A stretch of 58,651 nt of DNA from Bacteroidales bacterium (GCA_017529425.1 JAFXNQ010000048.1:1-58651), one strand, 5' to 3'. Positions 1-8,322 are shown, numbered from the stretch's first letter. The notes: generated from the letters alone by a model not told the origin. Program-made: numbers and translations.

Positions 1-348
1 GAGAAACTTGTAGCCAGCCTTGGCCTGCCTTTCCGCATCGTACGCCTGTGTGGTGGTGACATGAGTTTCACATCTGCAATTACCTACGACTTTGAGGTGT
101 TCAGTGCAGCCCAGAAACGCTGGCTGGAGGTAAGCTCCGTATCCAACTTTGAATCTTATCAGGCAAACCGTCTCAAACTCCGCTACAAAGACGAGAATGG
201 AAAGATTCAGCTTGCCCACACCCTGAACGGCAGTTCGCTGGCACTCCCCCGCATCGTGGCAGCGCTGCTGGAGAACAACCAGACACCAGAGGGCATCGTG
301 GTACCCGAGGTGCTGCGCAAGTGGACCGGATTCGATATCATAGACTAA
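1..348 (+). CDS. serS: Seryl-tRNA synthetase, C-terminal fragment
   Basis: Charges tRNA-Ser with serine in the cytoplasm. The window opens inside the gene: frame 1 is open from base 1 (E-K-L-V-A-S-L-G-L-P-F-R) to TAA at 346-348, giving the last 115 residues. The visible part is the end of the class II synthetase catalytic domain, including the motif 3 region LNGSSLALPRIVAALLEN and the typical C-terminal stretch ending VPEVLRKWTGFDIID. The ATG at 61 is internal, not the start. The N-terminal tRNA-binding coiled coil and motifs 1 and 2 lie upstream of the window. ruvC follows 28 nt later on the same strand. Confidence 0.95.
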   Translation, partial: EKLVASLGLPFRIVRLCGGDMSFTSAITYDFEVFSAAQKRWLEVSSVSNFESYQANRLKLRYKDENGKIQLAHTLNGSSLALPRIVAALLENNQTPEGIVVPEVLRKWTGFDIID

Positions 349-376
349 CCCGTCTGGCGGCTTAAAGGCTACCGCA

Positions 377-940
377 ATGGACTTTGGCGGTCAGAGAGTA
401 ATAATGGGAATAGACCCCGGCACCCAGATTATGGGCTACGGGGTCATTCTTGTTGATGGCAAGAAGGTTCACTTCGTTGACCTGGGCATCATAGACCTGC
501 GCAAAGAGAAGGACCATTTTGACAAGCTGCAGCGGATTTTTGTTGAGGTTGGGAAGTTGTATGACCAGTATAAGCCTGACGACCTGGCTATCGAGGCCCC
601 TTTTTACGGAAAGAACCCTCAGGTGATGCTCAAGCTGGGAAGGGCGCAGGGAGCCGCCATTGCTGCAGCCCTGCAGCGAGGCATCCCAATCTTTGAATAT
701 GCTCCGAGAAAGGTCAAGATGGCGATTACCGGCAAGGGCGCGGCCTCTAAGGAGCAGGTGAAGGCGATACTTGAACGCACGATGGACGTGCAACTGGATA
801 TCAAATACCTGGACGCCAGCGACGCCATTGCAATAGCGATGTGCCACTTCTACCAGCTTACCAATCCGATGACAGACACCAAGGCCTCCACCAACTGGAA
901 GAGTTTTGTGGCAGCCCACGCAGACCGTATAGTTAAATAA
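377..940 (+). CDS. ruvC: Crossover junction endodeoxyribonuclease RuvC
   Basis: Resolves Holliday junctions as a dimer together with RuvAB during recombination and repair. The 187-residue protein has the RNase H-like fold signature: first catalytic Asp in MGIDPGTQIMGYG (about residue 13), catalytic Glu in LAIEAPF, and the C-terminal Asp pair in DASDAIAIAMCHF. Length matches the family. The ATG at 377 is chosen because family members usually carry a few residues before GIDPG; ATG 404 would begin exactly at MGIDPG and is the alternative. No Shine-Dalgarno sequence is evident, which is normal for Bacteroidota. It lies 28 nt behind serS and 6 nt ahead of a small membrane protein gene, so co-transcription is likely. 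Confidence 0.95.
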   Translation: MDFGGQRVIMGIDPGTQIMGYGVILVDGKKVHFVDLGIIDLRKEKDHFDKLQRIFVEVGKLYDQYKPDDLAIEAPFYGKNPQVMLKLGRAQGAAIAAALQRGIPIFEYAPRKVKMAITGKGAASKEQVKAILERTMDVQLDIKYLDASDAIAIAMCHFYQLTNPMTDTKASTNWKSFVAAHADRIVK

Positions 941-946
941 CAAAAT

Positions 947-1483
947 ATGGAACTTGAACAGTTAAGAGATGACTGTGCATGCCGTCAGAAAAGGGGGCTG
1001 CACTTTATTATGGCTTCTGTAGCAATCTGGGGGATGATACTTGCCGTACATCTTTCAAAGATGACCATAGAGCAGAAGAACCTTATAACCTTCTGCTGCT
1101 CTGCCGTTCTGTTCCCCCTGGCGTGGGGCCTGTCCAAAGTGTTTGGGATTGACTTTGAAGGGAAAGGCAATCCGCTTACCAAGGCGGGCATACTGTTCAG
1201 CATCAACCAGATGCTCTATATATTGATTGCGATGTGGGTATATGCTGCCGTTCCGGAAAAGATGCTGATGGTGTATGCCATGATTTTCGGTGCCCATCTT
1301 ATGCCCTTCTCCTGGCTCTATAAGTCCAATAGCTATTTGGTTCTCTCAATTGCCATTCCAATTGCAGCCCTTGTTCTGGGCCTGCTGTATCCACCTTATC
1401 TGCTGGCCATCGTGATGCTTGTGACAGAGACGGTTTTTTCAGTATGCCTCTATCTTGAGTGTAAAAAATCAGCGAGTGCTTAA
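947..1483 (+). CDS. Small integral membrane protein (DUF7010-like)
   Basis: Function unknown. The 178-residue product has a short charged N-terminus (ELEQLRDDCACRQKRG) and then five to six hydrophobic segments, roughly residues 19-36, 46-64, 86-102, 105-120, 130-150 and 152-170. It ends in a Cys-Lys-Lys tail. The pattern RDDxxxRQKRGLxFI followed by an even spread of membrane helices resembles the DUF7010 family from memory; this could not be verified by a search. Neither enzyme nor transporter motifs are visible. It begins 6 nt after ruvC and ends convergent with the acetyltransferase gene, leaving only 13 nt between the two stop codons. Confidence 0.75.
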   Translation: MELEQLRDDCACRQKRGLHFIMASVAIWGMILAVHLSKMTIEQKNLITFCCSAVLFPLAWGLSKVFGIDFEGKGNPLTKAGILFSINQMLYILIAMWVYAAVPEKMLMVYAMIFGAHLMPFSWLYKSNSYLVLSIAIPIAALVLGLLYPPYLLAIVMLVTETVFSVCLYLECKKSASA

Positions 1484-1496
1484 GTAACGCAAGAAA

Positions 1497-1922
1497 CTAT
1501 AACTGTAGCTTATAGTAATTTGTCTCGTAACGATAGAAACCGAGGGTTTGATACAGTCGGTTTGCAGTTTCGCGTACGGGTCGCGACGTCAGATGCAGTT
1601 CGACGGGGGAGAACTCCCTGCGGGCATAATCAATAATATGCTCCATCAGCATCCGTCCGATATGGCGGCCACGGAAGGCGCTGCCCACTACCACATCTTC
1701 AATGCTCCCCTTAGCCCCGGTCGGGGTGTGGGAGACGCACAGGCTGGCACAACCGATAATCAGGCCATCCTCTACCGCTGCAAACAGATGGGTGGAGGGG
1801 TCCGAAACAGTTGCCTGCAGCATCTCCGAGGTGACCGTCTTCTCATTTGTCAGCTCTTTCATAAGAGAAGCCAGGCTCTCTGTGCCGGTCTCGGAAAGGG
1901 TTTTGAGTTCAATTATCTCCAT
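1497..1922 (-). CDS. GNAT-family N-acetyltransferase
   Basis: A 141-residue GCN5-related acetyltransferase; substrate unknown. The acetyl-CoA-binding motif A is visible as IEDVVVGSAFRGRHIGRMLMEHIIDYAR (key element R-G-R-H-I-G), and the motif B region ends NRLYQTLGFYRYETNYYKL, typical of amino-acid or small-molecule acetylases. The open frame extends upstream to 2096, but the start at 1922 (MEIIELKTL) is chosen because the upstream part only makes sense as the rluD frame. With this start the gene overlaps the end of rluD by 14 nt, implying translational coupling in the PASTA-rluD-GNAT operon. Confidence 0.9.
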   Translation of the reverse strand: MEIIELKTLSETGTESLASLMKELTNEKTVTSEMLQATVSDPSTHLFAAVEDGLIIGCASLCVSHTPTGAKGSIEDVVVGSAFRGRHIGRMLMEHIIDYARREFSPVELHLTSRPVRETANRLYQTLGFYRYETNYYKLQL

Positions 1923-2985
1923 AGGCTTGAACAATGTCGCGGTCACCCGCATAATTGCGCCACTTTGCCAGTAAGGCGGTGAAATCTTCCGGAATCTCGC
2001 TGTCAAAGAAAATCTCCTTTCCGGTGCCGGGATGGATGAATCCAAGCGTCTTGGCGTGCAGCGCCTGGCGGGGCATAATGGCAAAGCAGTTGTCAATAAA
2101 CTGTTTATACTTGGCGTAGAGGGGCCCTTTCAGCACCCGGTCGCCGCCGTACCGGTCGTCGTTGAATAGCGGATGACCTATATGGTTCATATGGACGCGG
2201 ATCTGATGGGTGCGGCCTGTCTCCAGGTTGCACTCCACCAGGGTAGTATAGCCAAACCGCTCCAGTACCCTGTAATGGGTCACGGCGGTCTTGCCCTGGG
2301 AGCCGTCTTCAAATACCTTGAAACGCATCCGGTCATTGGGGTCGCGTCCGATATTCCCCTCAATGGTGCCCGAATCGGAGGCTACGTTGCCCCAAACCAG
2401 CGCCCAATATGTGCGCTTGATGGTGTGCTCGAAGAATTGCCCCGCCAGTTTGAGCTGGGAGACATCGTTCTTGGCAACCACCAGCAAGCCTGAAGTGTCC
2501 TTGTCTATGCGATGCACAAGTATTCCCATACGCTCATCGGCGGCGTCGGCATCCTGGCTGATACCGAGATGGAATGCCAGCGCATTTATGAGAGTCCCGC
2601 TGAAATGGCCAAATCCGGGGTGCACCACCATCCCGGCCGGCTTGTTTACTATAAGCAGGTCGTCGTCCTCATAAACGATATTGAGGGGGATAGGTTCCGG
2701 ATGCACCTCAAAGCCCCGCCTTTGATAGGGGAGCATGATGGTAATCACATCTTCTGGCTTCACTTTGTAATTGGCCTTTACCGGCCGGTCGCCGACCCGC
2801 ACGTACTGAGCCTCCAGCGCCAGCTGCACGCGGTGACGCGAGGTCTGTTCCATCTTGCTGGCGATGTAGCGGTCAATCCGCAGCGGCGCCTGTCCTTTGT
2901 CCACCACAAAGCGATAGTGTTCGAACAAAGGCTGTTCCTCGTCGCCCTGCTCGAGGTCGCTCACCAGAGAGTCATCTTCCAGCAT
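1909..2985 (-). CDS. rluD: RluA/RluD-family 23S rRNA pseudouridine synthase
   Basis: Converts uridines of 23S rRNA to pseudouridine; for RluD the targets are in helix 69. The 358-residue protein has an N-terminal S4 RNA-binding domain (about residues 25-85, LRIDRYIASKMEQTSRHRVQ), then the catalytic domain with VNKPAGMVVHPG and the active-site signature HRIDKDTSGLL, where the Asp at about residue 161 is the nucleophile. The assignment within the RluA/C/D group is by overall layout, so the exact target uridines are not certain. The ATG follows the upstream PASTA gene's stop codon directly (TAG then ATG on the minus strand), and its end overlaps the GNAT gene, so the three genes form one operon. 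Confidence 0.92.
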   Translation of the reverse strand: MLEDDSLVSDLEQGDEEQPLFEHYRFVVDKGQAPLRIDRYIASKMEQTSRHRVQLALEAQYVRVGDRPVKANYKVKPEDVITIMLPYQRRGFEVHPEPIPLNIVYEDDDLLIVNKPAGMVVHPGFGHFSGTLINALAFHLGISQDADAADERMGILVHRIDKDTSGLLVVAKNDVSQLKLAGQFFEHTIKRTYWALVWGNVASDSGTIEGNIGRDPNDRMRFKVFEDGSQGKTAVTHYRVLERFGYTTLVECNLETGRTHQIRVHMNHIGHPLFNDDRYGGDRVLKGPLYAKYKQFIDNCFAIMPRQALHAKTLGFIHPGTGKEIFFDSEIPEDFTALLAKWRNYAGDRDIVQAYGDN

Positions 2986-3765
2986 CTATTTGTTCTTTTC
3001 CGGATTAACGGTGAGCCAGATGTCCACATTGTTCCCCATCTGGACGCTAGTGGCAGCTTCGGGAGCCTGGGTGTAGACCACGGCATGGAGACTGTCGGCA
3101 TAATTCTTTACGCTCTCGTCGTAGCGGACCCGACCCACGTTGAGTGAATTCTCAATTATGTTGGATGCCGCAACGCTGTATGTGAAACCTTTCAGGTTGG
3201 GGACGTCGGTGGAGTTATCTTCATAATCCAGCCCCAGCACAAGGTCTATCTTGCTTTCGGTTTCAAGCTTTTTGCCAGCTGCTATATCCCGCCCCTTGTA
3301 TTGCTGCCGCAGCACATTGTTGGTGGCAATATCGCTGACGTATGTGAGTTTGCCCACATTCAGGCCGCTGGAAGAGAGTTCGGCAGCTGCCTGGCGCAGT
3401 GAATAACCGATGACAGAAGGTACGGTGACCATGCGCGGCACGGTGGAGTTTATGGTGATGAAGATGCGGCGGTTCTTCTTGACCCGGCTGCCGGCGGGTG
3501 GATTCTGTGAGAACACGACTCCGAGCGGGAGATGCTTTACAAATACAGAGTCGGCAACTTCTACCCGGAGGTTGAGTTTATTGGCTACCCTGTACACAGT
3601 CTGCATATCCAATGCGGTAAAGTCAGGAACCGTAAGCTCTTTGTTGTGGCGGGTGAACAGAGCCAGCAGCAACTGCAGCACCAATACCATCGCAATAACG
3701 AAAACGATGCCTCCGATAAAATTGCGCAGCAGCGATTTATCTTTTCTATAACGGTTATATGCCAT
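2986..3765 (-). CDS. Membrane-anchored protein with three PASTA domains
   Basis: A 259-residue envelope protein with a short basic N-terminus, one transmembrane segment (about residues 16-36, FIGGIVFVIAMVLVLQLLLAL) and three consecutive PASTA repeats (about 40-110, 113-185 and 190-255). PASTA domains bind muropeptides or peptidoglycan; no kinase domain is attached, as is common for the stand-alone PASTA proteins of Bacteroidota. The start at 3765 (MAYNRYRKD) is preferred over 3813 because a -7 promoter element lies between them at 3773-3780. The gene abuts rluD and heads a PASTA-rluD-GNAT operon. Confidence 0.88.
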   Translation of the reverse strand: MAYNRYRKDKSLLRNFIGGIVFVIAMVLVLQLLLALFTRHNKELTVPDFTALDMQTVYRVANKLNLRVEVADSVFVKHLPLGVVFSQNPPAGSRVKKNRRIFITINSTVPRMVTVPSVIGYSLRQAAAELSSSGLNVGKLTYVSDIATNNVLRQQYKGRDIAAGKKLETESKIDLVLGLDYEDNSTDVPNLKGFTYSVAASNIIENSLNVGRVRYDESVKNYADSLHAVVYTQAPEAATSVQMGNNVDIWLTVNPEKNK

Positions 3766-3772
3766 GATAAAG

Positions 3773-3780
3773 CAAAGATA
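3773..3780 (-). promoter_or_regulatory. -7 promoter element of the PASTA-rluD operon
   Basis: TATCTTTG on the minus strand matches the Bacteroidota housekeeping -7 consensus TAnnTTTG. Only 7 nt separate it from the ATG at 3765, so the transcript would have little or no leader. No convincing -33 TTTG was seen. Confidence 0.6.
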
Positions 3781-3900
3781 GTAAAATCTGGTTGCATCAT
3801 TTCTTTTTTTCATAACTTCTTTCCTGGCTCCTGTCGATGAGGCGGTTAATGCCTCCCAGACTATGCGCCGGTTTATGCTCTCTCAGACAGATGTCATATA

Positions 3901-3937
3901 ACAAAAATACCGGCCTGAAAAAGGTCGGTATTTTTGT
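3901..3937 (-). terminator. Intrinsic terminator of rpmH
   Basis: A near-perfect 15-bp stem (3901-3915 with 3923-3937, one G-U pair) encloses a 7-nt loop. A-rich and T-rich flanks make it usable in either direction. It lies 17 nt beyond the rpmH stop codon. Its stem sequence AAAAATACCGGCC recurs in the tpiA terminator. Confidence 0.85.
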
Positions 3938-3953
3938 ATATCCGGTTCAGATA

Positions 3954-4106
3954 CTAGAATCTGTCTTCAGAAGAAACGGTGAGTTTCTTACGCCCGTGAC
4001 GGCGACGTGCTGCGAGCACGCGGCGGCCGTTGGGAGTGGACATACGCTCGCGGAAGCCGTGTTTGTTACGACGCTTGCGAATCGAAGGTTGAAATGTACG
4101 TTTCAT
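3954..4106 (-). CDS. rpmH: 50S ribosomal protein L34
   Basis: A 50-residue, very basic component of the large ribosomal subunit, too short for routine ORF listing. The translation starts [20 protein letters not shown], the classic L34 beginning, followed by [19 protein letters not shown] and a short C-terminal tail ([11 protein letters not shown]) of the kind seen in Bacteroidota L34. The start ATG is at 4104-4106 and the stop TAG at 3954-3956. It has its own strong promoter (4145-4176) and a terminator just beyond the stop, so it is a single-gene transcription unit, although read-through from rsmG on the same strand is possible. Confidence 0.97.
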   Translation of the reverse strand: MKRTFQPSIRKRRNKHGFRERMSTPNGRRVLAARRRHGRKKLTVSSEDRF

Positions 4107-4144
4107 ATTTATAGATTTTTATTACTTCTATTTTTTGGGGACTG

Positions 4145-4176
4145 CAAAAGTAAATAGTCTTTAGCAAAATACCAAA
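4145..4176 (-). promoter_or_regulatory. Complete -33/-7 promoter of rpmH
   Basis: On the minus strand a -33 TTTG (4173-4176) is followed after exactly 20 nt by the -7 element TACTTTTG (4145-4152). Both boxes and spacing fit the Bacteroidota housekeeping sigma consensus. The A/T-rich leader to the ATG is 38 nt and lacks a Shine-Dalgarno sequence. Confidence 0.85.
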
Positions 4177-4181
4177 TTTAC

Positions 4182-4805
4182 TTACGAAACAGTAACAACT
4201 TTTTTCCCCTCGAACCACCCTTCTTTGAAAAAAATGCTTATGTCGCTGACCATGACCTTCTTGGGGTCGAGCAGGCGCTTGCTTATGCAAAGCTCGATTT
4301 CGCTCTCTACGTCGCCCCCTTTTAGACAAATCACCCCTCTGGTCCATTTGCTGCGGACCCAGCCCAGAATCTTGTCGAGCGGGGCGACTGCGCGAGAAAC
4401 CACCCAGTCGAAACGTCCCTCGAGACTCTCCGCCCGGGCATTCATGCACTGTACGTTATCAAGTTTAAGCGATTCCGCCACCGAGCCTGCTACCTTTATC
4501 TTCTTGCCAATCGAGTCGCAGAGGACAAACTCATTCTGAGGATAGCGGATTGCCAGCGGAATGCCGGGGAAGCCGCCGCCTGTGCCAAGGTCCAGGATTC
4601 TCTGCCCGCCGGCGCTGAGCACATTGTCCATCACTGCCGATATGGCCAGCGAATGGAGCACGTGGTGGGTGTAGAAACTATCCATATCCTTGCGGGAGAT
4701 GACGTTTATCTTGGAATTCCAATCGGAATACAGGCTATCGAGGGCAGAGAGCCGCTCTTTGCAGAGAGGGTCCAGGCCGGGGAAATATTTCAGTATCTCT
4801 TCCAT
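4182..4805 (-). CDS. rsmG: 16S rRNA (guanine-527-N7) methyltransferase RsmG
   Basis: Methylates G527 of 16S rRNA using S-adenosylmethionine. The 207-residue protein shows the SAM-binding motif I (LDLGTGGGFPGIPLA, residues 71-85), preceded by the family hallmark WNSKINVISRKD near residue 30-40 and followed by NARAESL and VVSRAVAPL. Length fits the family. The gene starts 3 nt after the polA stop codon on the same strand, indicating a polA-rsmG operon. The older gene name is gidB. Confidence 0.96.
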   Translation of the reverse strand: MEEILKYFPGLDPLCKERLSALDSLYSDWNSKINVISRKDMDSFYTHHVLHSLAISAVMDNVLSAGGQRILDLGTGGGFPGIPLAIRYPQNEFVLCDSIGKKIKVAGSVAESLKLDNVQCMNARAESLEGRFDWVVSRAVAPLDKILGWVRSKWTRGVICLKGGDVESEIELCISKRLLDPKKVMVSDISIFFKEGWFEGKKVVTVS

Positions 4806-4808
4806 TGG

Positions 4809-7433
4809 TTAATGTGCTTCCAGCCAGTTTTTACCGGCGTTGCAGTCTACAACTACCGGGACGGCAAGCTTACATACGTTTTGCATCTCTTCCACCACCA
4901 TGGCCATCAGCTTTTCCCGCTCATCCTCGTACACGTCAAACAGCAGTTCGTCGTGTATCTGCAAAACCATTTTGCTGCGGTATCCATCCTCTTTGAGGCG
5001 GCGGTGGATGTTTATCATAGCCAGCTTGATTATGTCAGCACTGCTCCCCTGGATGGGGGCGTTCACGGCGTTGCGTTCTGCCAGGCTGCGGACGGTAAAG
5101 TTCTTTGACTTGATGTCGGGCAAATAGCGCCGGCGACCAAAGATAGTCTCTACGTAGCCATTTTCCGATGCCTGGGCGATAACTTTATCTATATACGTGC
5201 GGATGCCGGGGAAAGTGCGGTAATAGTCATCTATCAGGTTTTTGGCGTCGGAGCGGGAGATGCCCAGCCGCTGCGCCAGCCCGAACGATGATATGCCGTA
5301 CATTATGCCAAAGTTGGCGGTTTTGGCCTGCCTGCGCTGGTCTTTGGTGACCTCGGCTACCGGTACCCGGAAGATTTTTGCAGCGGTGGCTGCGTGTATG
5401 TCATCGCCCGTTTGGAAATCGGCCACAAGTGAGGGGTCGCCACTAAGGTGTGCCATAATGCGCAACTCAATCTGTGAATAGTCGGCCGCCACTATCCAGT
5501 CGGCGCCCGGCACAAACGCGCGGCGGATCTCCTGCCCCAGGGATGTCCTCACAGGGATATTCTGCAGATTTGGCTTGATGCTGCTCAGGCGGCCGGTGGC
5601 GGTGAGCGCCTGGGTAAAGGTGGTGTGGACTCGCCCGTCGGCGGGGTTGATATAACCCGGGAAAGGGGCGATGTAGGTGGTCATCAGCTTCTTGAGGCCG
5701 CGGTATTCCAGAATCATCTCTATAACGGGATGCCTGTCGCTGAGGGCCTGGAGGGTCTCCTCGTCGGTGGGGTAGGCTCCGGTACGGCTCTTTTTAACCT
5801 TGGGGTCCAGTTTGAGCTTATCAAAGAGGAGTGCCCCTATCTGCTTGGGAGACTGGATGTTTAGGCTCTGGTCTTCTGCGATGTCGCGGATCTGGCTCTC
5901 CAACCGTGCGATATCGCCCTCCAGAGAAGCACCGAATGCCGCCAGTTGTGCGGTGTCTATCATGACGCCGTTGGTTTCTATGTCGAAAAGTACCTCTACG
6001 AGCGGCATCTCAATGGATTCATAAAGATGCCAGAGGCCTGCCTTGCGGAGCTCTTCCTCTATTACAGGTGCCAGCCGTCCCGCAGCCACGCAACTGCGGC
6101 AGGCGGTTTCGTTCTCTTTAGCCTGAGTGTCCGCAGATGCCATGGAAAAGAGGTCCAGCTGCACGGCCTGTGGTTGCTCTTCGAGAGCATCTTCCGCCTC
6201 AAGCACCATGTCCAGATAGCTGCGCAGCAGATAGTCGGTTTTGTGGCTGACTTCAGGGTTCAGCAGGTAGTGCATTATTTCGATGTCTTTCAACTGACCG
6301 GCAATGAGGCCTCCCGACTTTGTCAGGTTGTGCATGCTCTCCTTGAGGCCGTGGCCGCATTTGACAATGGTCTTGTCGGCCAGCAGTGCCTGTGCTGCAG
6401 CGTCATCGAGGCTGAAAGTGGCGTAACGGTCGCCTGCGGCGAATATTATCTCGTTGTTCACACTGACCGCTACACAGCCGTTGTTGCGCGCCAGGCCTAT
6501 TATCTCGTCTCCGGAAGCCCGGGTGCACTCCAGATGGTTAATCTGAGGTCCTTTTGCGGAGCCCTCGCCCTCCGGCAACATCTTTATCAGGCTGGGGAAC
6601 TCGTATTTGTCAAACAGTTCTCGTACCTGTGCGTTGCAACTTGCTGTCAGACGCAGGTCACTGAGGTTTACGCCTACATCGATGTCGTCCTTGATGGTGA
6701 CCAGGAATTTGCTCATGGCAATGTGGTCCCGCGCCGCCTCAAAACTCTCCCGCATCTTGGGTGTAAGTTCGTCCAGATGGGCATATATGTTCTCTACGGT
6801 GCCGTATTTGCCAATCAACTTCTTGGCGCCGACCTCACCCACGCCCGCTACGCCCGGTACATTGTCGGAGGCGTCGCCCCAGATGGTGAGGATATCAATA
6901 ACCTGGCGGGAGCTCGCGATGCCGTAGTTGGAGCAGATCGCGGCTTCGTCCAGAACGGTGTCGTCACCGCCGGCCTTGCCCGGCTTGTACTGGAATACGT
7001 TGCCGTGCACCGCCTGCCCAAAGTCCTTGTCCGGGGTCACCATGTATACCTGCAGATTCTCCCCCGCAAAATGCTTCGCGGCGCTGCAAATCACATCGTC
7101 CGCCTCAAATCCGGGGCGCATCAGCACCGGAATCTCCATAGCCTTCATCAGCTCGCAGAGGGGCTCCAGCGCTTCGTGTACCAGTTCCGGGGCTGCACTG
7201 CGGTTGGCTTTATATTGAGGGTACGCCTCGTGGCGGAAAGTGGCCGCATGCGGGTCAAACGCCACCGCCAGGTGGGTCGGCTGCTCGCGGGCGATAATCT
7301 CCAGAAGGTATTTGGTGAATCCGTAGAGTATCGATGTGTCCTCTCCCTTGGAATTGATCATCGGACGCCGCATGAATGCGTAGTACATCCTGAAAATCAA
7401 GGAGTGACCATCTATTAAGAATAATTTATCCAT
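4809..7433 (-). CDS. polA: DNA polymerase I, proofreading domain apparently inactive
   Basis: Fills gaps and removes RNA primers in replication and repair. The 874-residue protein has an N-terminal 5'-3' exonuclease (about 1-290, starting MDKLFLIDGHSLIFR), a central exonuclease-like domain (about 300-470) and a family A polymerase domain with motif A DYSQIELR, motif B RRQAKTANFGIMYG and motif C QIHDELLF. The central domain lacks the DEDDy residues: the Exo I DxE is replaced by VAVSVNN, Exo II reads GHGLKES instead of the usual GxNxKxD pattern, and no YxxxD Exo III is seen. The start at 7433 is chosen over 7490 because a -7 element lies between them. rsmG follows 3 nt downstream. Confidence 0.96.
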   Translation of the reverse strand: MDKLFLIDGHSLIFRMYYAFMRRPMINSKGEDTSILYGFTKYLLEIIAREQPTHLAVAFDPHAATFRHEAYPQYKANRSAAPELVHEALEPLCELMKAMEIPVLMRPGFEADDVICSAAKHFAGENLQVYMVTPDKDFGQAVHGNVFQYKPGKAGGDDTVLDEAAICSNYGIASSRQVIDILTIWGDASDNVPGVAGVGEVGAKKLIGKYGTVENIYAHLDELTPKMRESFEAARDHIAMSKFLVTIKDDIDVGVNLSDLRLTASCNAQVRELFDKYEFPSLIKMLPEGEGSAKGPQINHLECTRASGDEIIGLARNNGCVAVSVNNEIIFAAGDRYATFSLDDAAAQALLADKTIVKCGHGLKESMHNLTKSGGLIAGQLKDIEIMHYLLNPEVSHKTDYLLRSYLDMVLEAEDALEEQPQAVQLDLFSMASADTQAKENETACRSCVAAGRLAPVIEEELRKAGLWHLYESIEMPLVEVLFDIETNGVMIDTAQLAAFGASLEGDIARLESQIRDIAEDQSLNIQSPKQIGALLFDKLKLDPKVKKSRTGAYPTDEETLQALSDRHPVIEMILEYRGLKKLMTTYIAPFPGYINPADGRVHTTFTQALTATGRLSSIKPNLQNIPVRTSLGQEIRRAFVPGADWIVAADYSQIELRIMAHLSGDPSLVADFQTGDDIHAATAAKIFRVPVAEVTKDQRRQAKTANFGIMYGISSFGLAQRLGISRSDAKNLIDDYYRTFPGIRTYIDKVIAQASENGYVETIFGRRRYLPDIKSKNFTVRSLAERNAVNAPIQGSSADIIKLAMINIHRRLKEDGYRSKMVLQIHDELLFDVYEDEREKLMAMVVEEMQNVCKLAVPVVVDCNAGKNWLEAH

Positions 7434-7434
7434 C

Positions 7435-7467
7435 TTGACAAAGGTAAAAATTATATTCGTATCTTTG
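7435..7467 (+). promoter_or_regulatory. Promoter of tpiA
   Basis: The -7 element TATCTTTG is at 7460-7467, with a possible -33 TTG at 7435-7437 (22-nt spacing, slightly long). The ATG is 43 nt downstream at 7511. It overlaps the divergent polA promoter. Confidence 0.65.
7439..7446 (-). promoter_or_regulatory. -7 promoter element of polA
   Basis: TACCTTTG on the minus strand, only 5 nt from the polA ATG at 7433, implying a nearly leaderless mRNA. It lies back to back with the tpiA promoter, so the two divergent promoters overlap. Confidence 0.65.
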
Positions 7468-7510
7468 CCACCCGCGAAAGCTGATATCAAACAAATTAAT
7501 ACCTAACAAT

Positions 7511-8266
7511 ATGCGTAGAAAAATAGTTGCAGGCAACTGGAAAATGAATACCACAGTTGCAGAAGGCGTGGCACTGGCCAAAGAACTGGTAGCTGCCATG
7601 AGCCAAGTTCCCTCTGACGTTAACCTGGTGGTGGCACCGCCGTTTGTACACCTCACCAGCGTGGGCGAAGCTATCAAAGGCAGCAAGATCGCCCTCAGCG
7701 CGCAGAACTGTGCAGACCAGCCCAAGGGCGCTTTTACCGGTGAGGTTGCAGCCAACATGCTTGCCGACATCGGTTGCCAGTATGTAATTCTCGGTCACTC
7801 AGAGCGCCGTCAGTATTATGGTGAGACCTCCGCTACCCTGGTGGCAAAGATGGCTCTTGCACTCGAGAACGGCCTGCAGCCCATCTATTGCGTAGGCGAG
7901 ATGAAAGATGAGCGTCTGGATAATAAGCATTTTGACGTGGTTAAGGCTCAGATAGAGGAGGTTCTCTTTGGCCTTACCCCCGAGCAGATGGGTCACGTGG
8001 TGATTGCATACGAGCCCGTTTGGGCTATCGGCACCGGCCTCACCGCAACCAGCGAGCAGGCAGAGGAGATTCACGCATTCATCCGCAAACTCATTGCAGA
8101 TAAGTTTGGAAAGCAGATTGCAGAAGACTGCACCATCCTCTACGGCGGCAGCTGCAAACCCTCCAACGCCAAGGAGCTCTTCGCTTGCCCCGATATCGAC
8201 GGTGGTCTGATTGGCGGCGCCAGCCTCAAGGCAGCAGACTTTATCGCAATCGCGCAGTCTTATTAA
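7511..8266 (+). CDS. tpiA: Triose-phosphate isomerase
   Basis: Interconverts dihydroxyacetone phosphate and glyceraldehyde 3-phosphate in glycolysis. The 251-residue protein has all family hallmarks: Asn9 and Lys11 in GNWKMN, the electrophilic His96 in ILGHSERR, the catalytic Glu168 in AYEPVWAIGTG (start of the mobile loop 6), and the phosphate-binding YGGS and GGLIGGASL motifs near the end. Length is standard. It is transcribed alone, divergent from polA, and ends just before a strong bidirectional terminator shared with the converging LolA-like gene. Confidence 0.98.
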   Translation: MRRKIVAGNWKMNTTVAEGVALAKELVAAMSQVPSDVNLVVAPPFVHLTSVGEAIKGSKIALSAQNCADQPKGAFTGEVAANMLADIGCQYVILGHSERRQYYGETSATLVAKMALALENGLQPIYCVGEMKDERLDNKHFDVVKAQIEEVLFGLTPEQMGHVVIAYEPVWAIGTGLTATSEQAEEIHAFIRKLIADKFGKQIAEDCTILYGGSCKPSNAKELFACPDIDGGLIGGASLKAADFIAIAQSY

Positions 8267-8282
8267 GCAGACACACAACATG

Positions 8283-8322
8283 AAAAAATACCGGCCCGAA
8301 AACGAAGGGCCGGTATTTTTTT
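8283..8322 (+). terminator. Bidirectional terminator between tpiA and the LolA-like gene
   Basis: A perfect 15-bp stem (8283-8297 with 8307-8321) around a 9-nt loop, with an A tract on one side and a T tract on the other. It sits in the gap between convergent genes and can stop both transcripts. The stem core is nearly identical to that of the rpmH terminator. Confidence 0.9.

Noticed and set aside
5946-7418. 490-codon open frame on the plus strand opposite polA
   Set aside because: It lies fully inside polA, whose motifs are intact. Low-complexity composition and no domain; a shadow frame.
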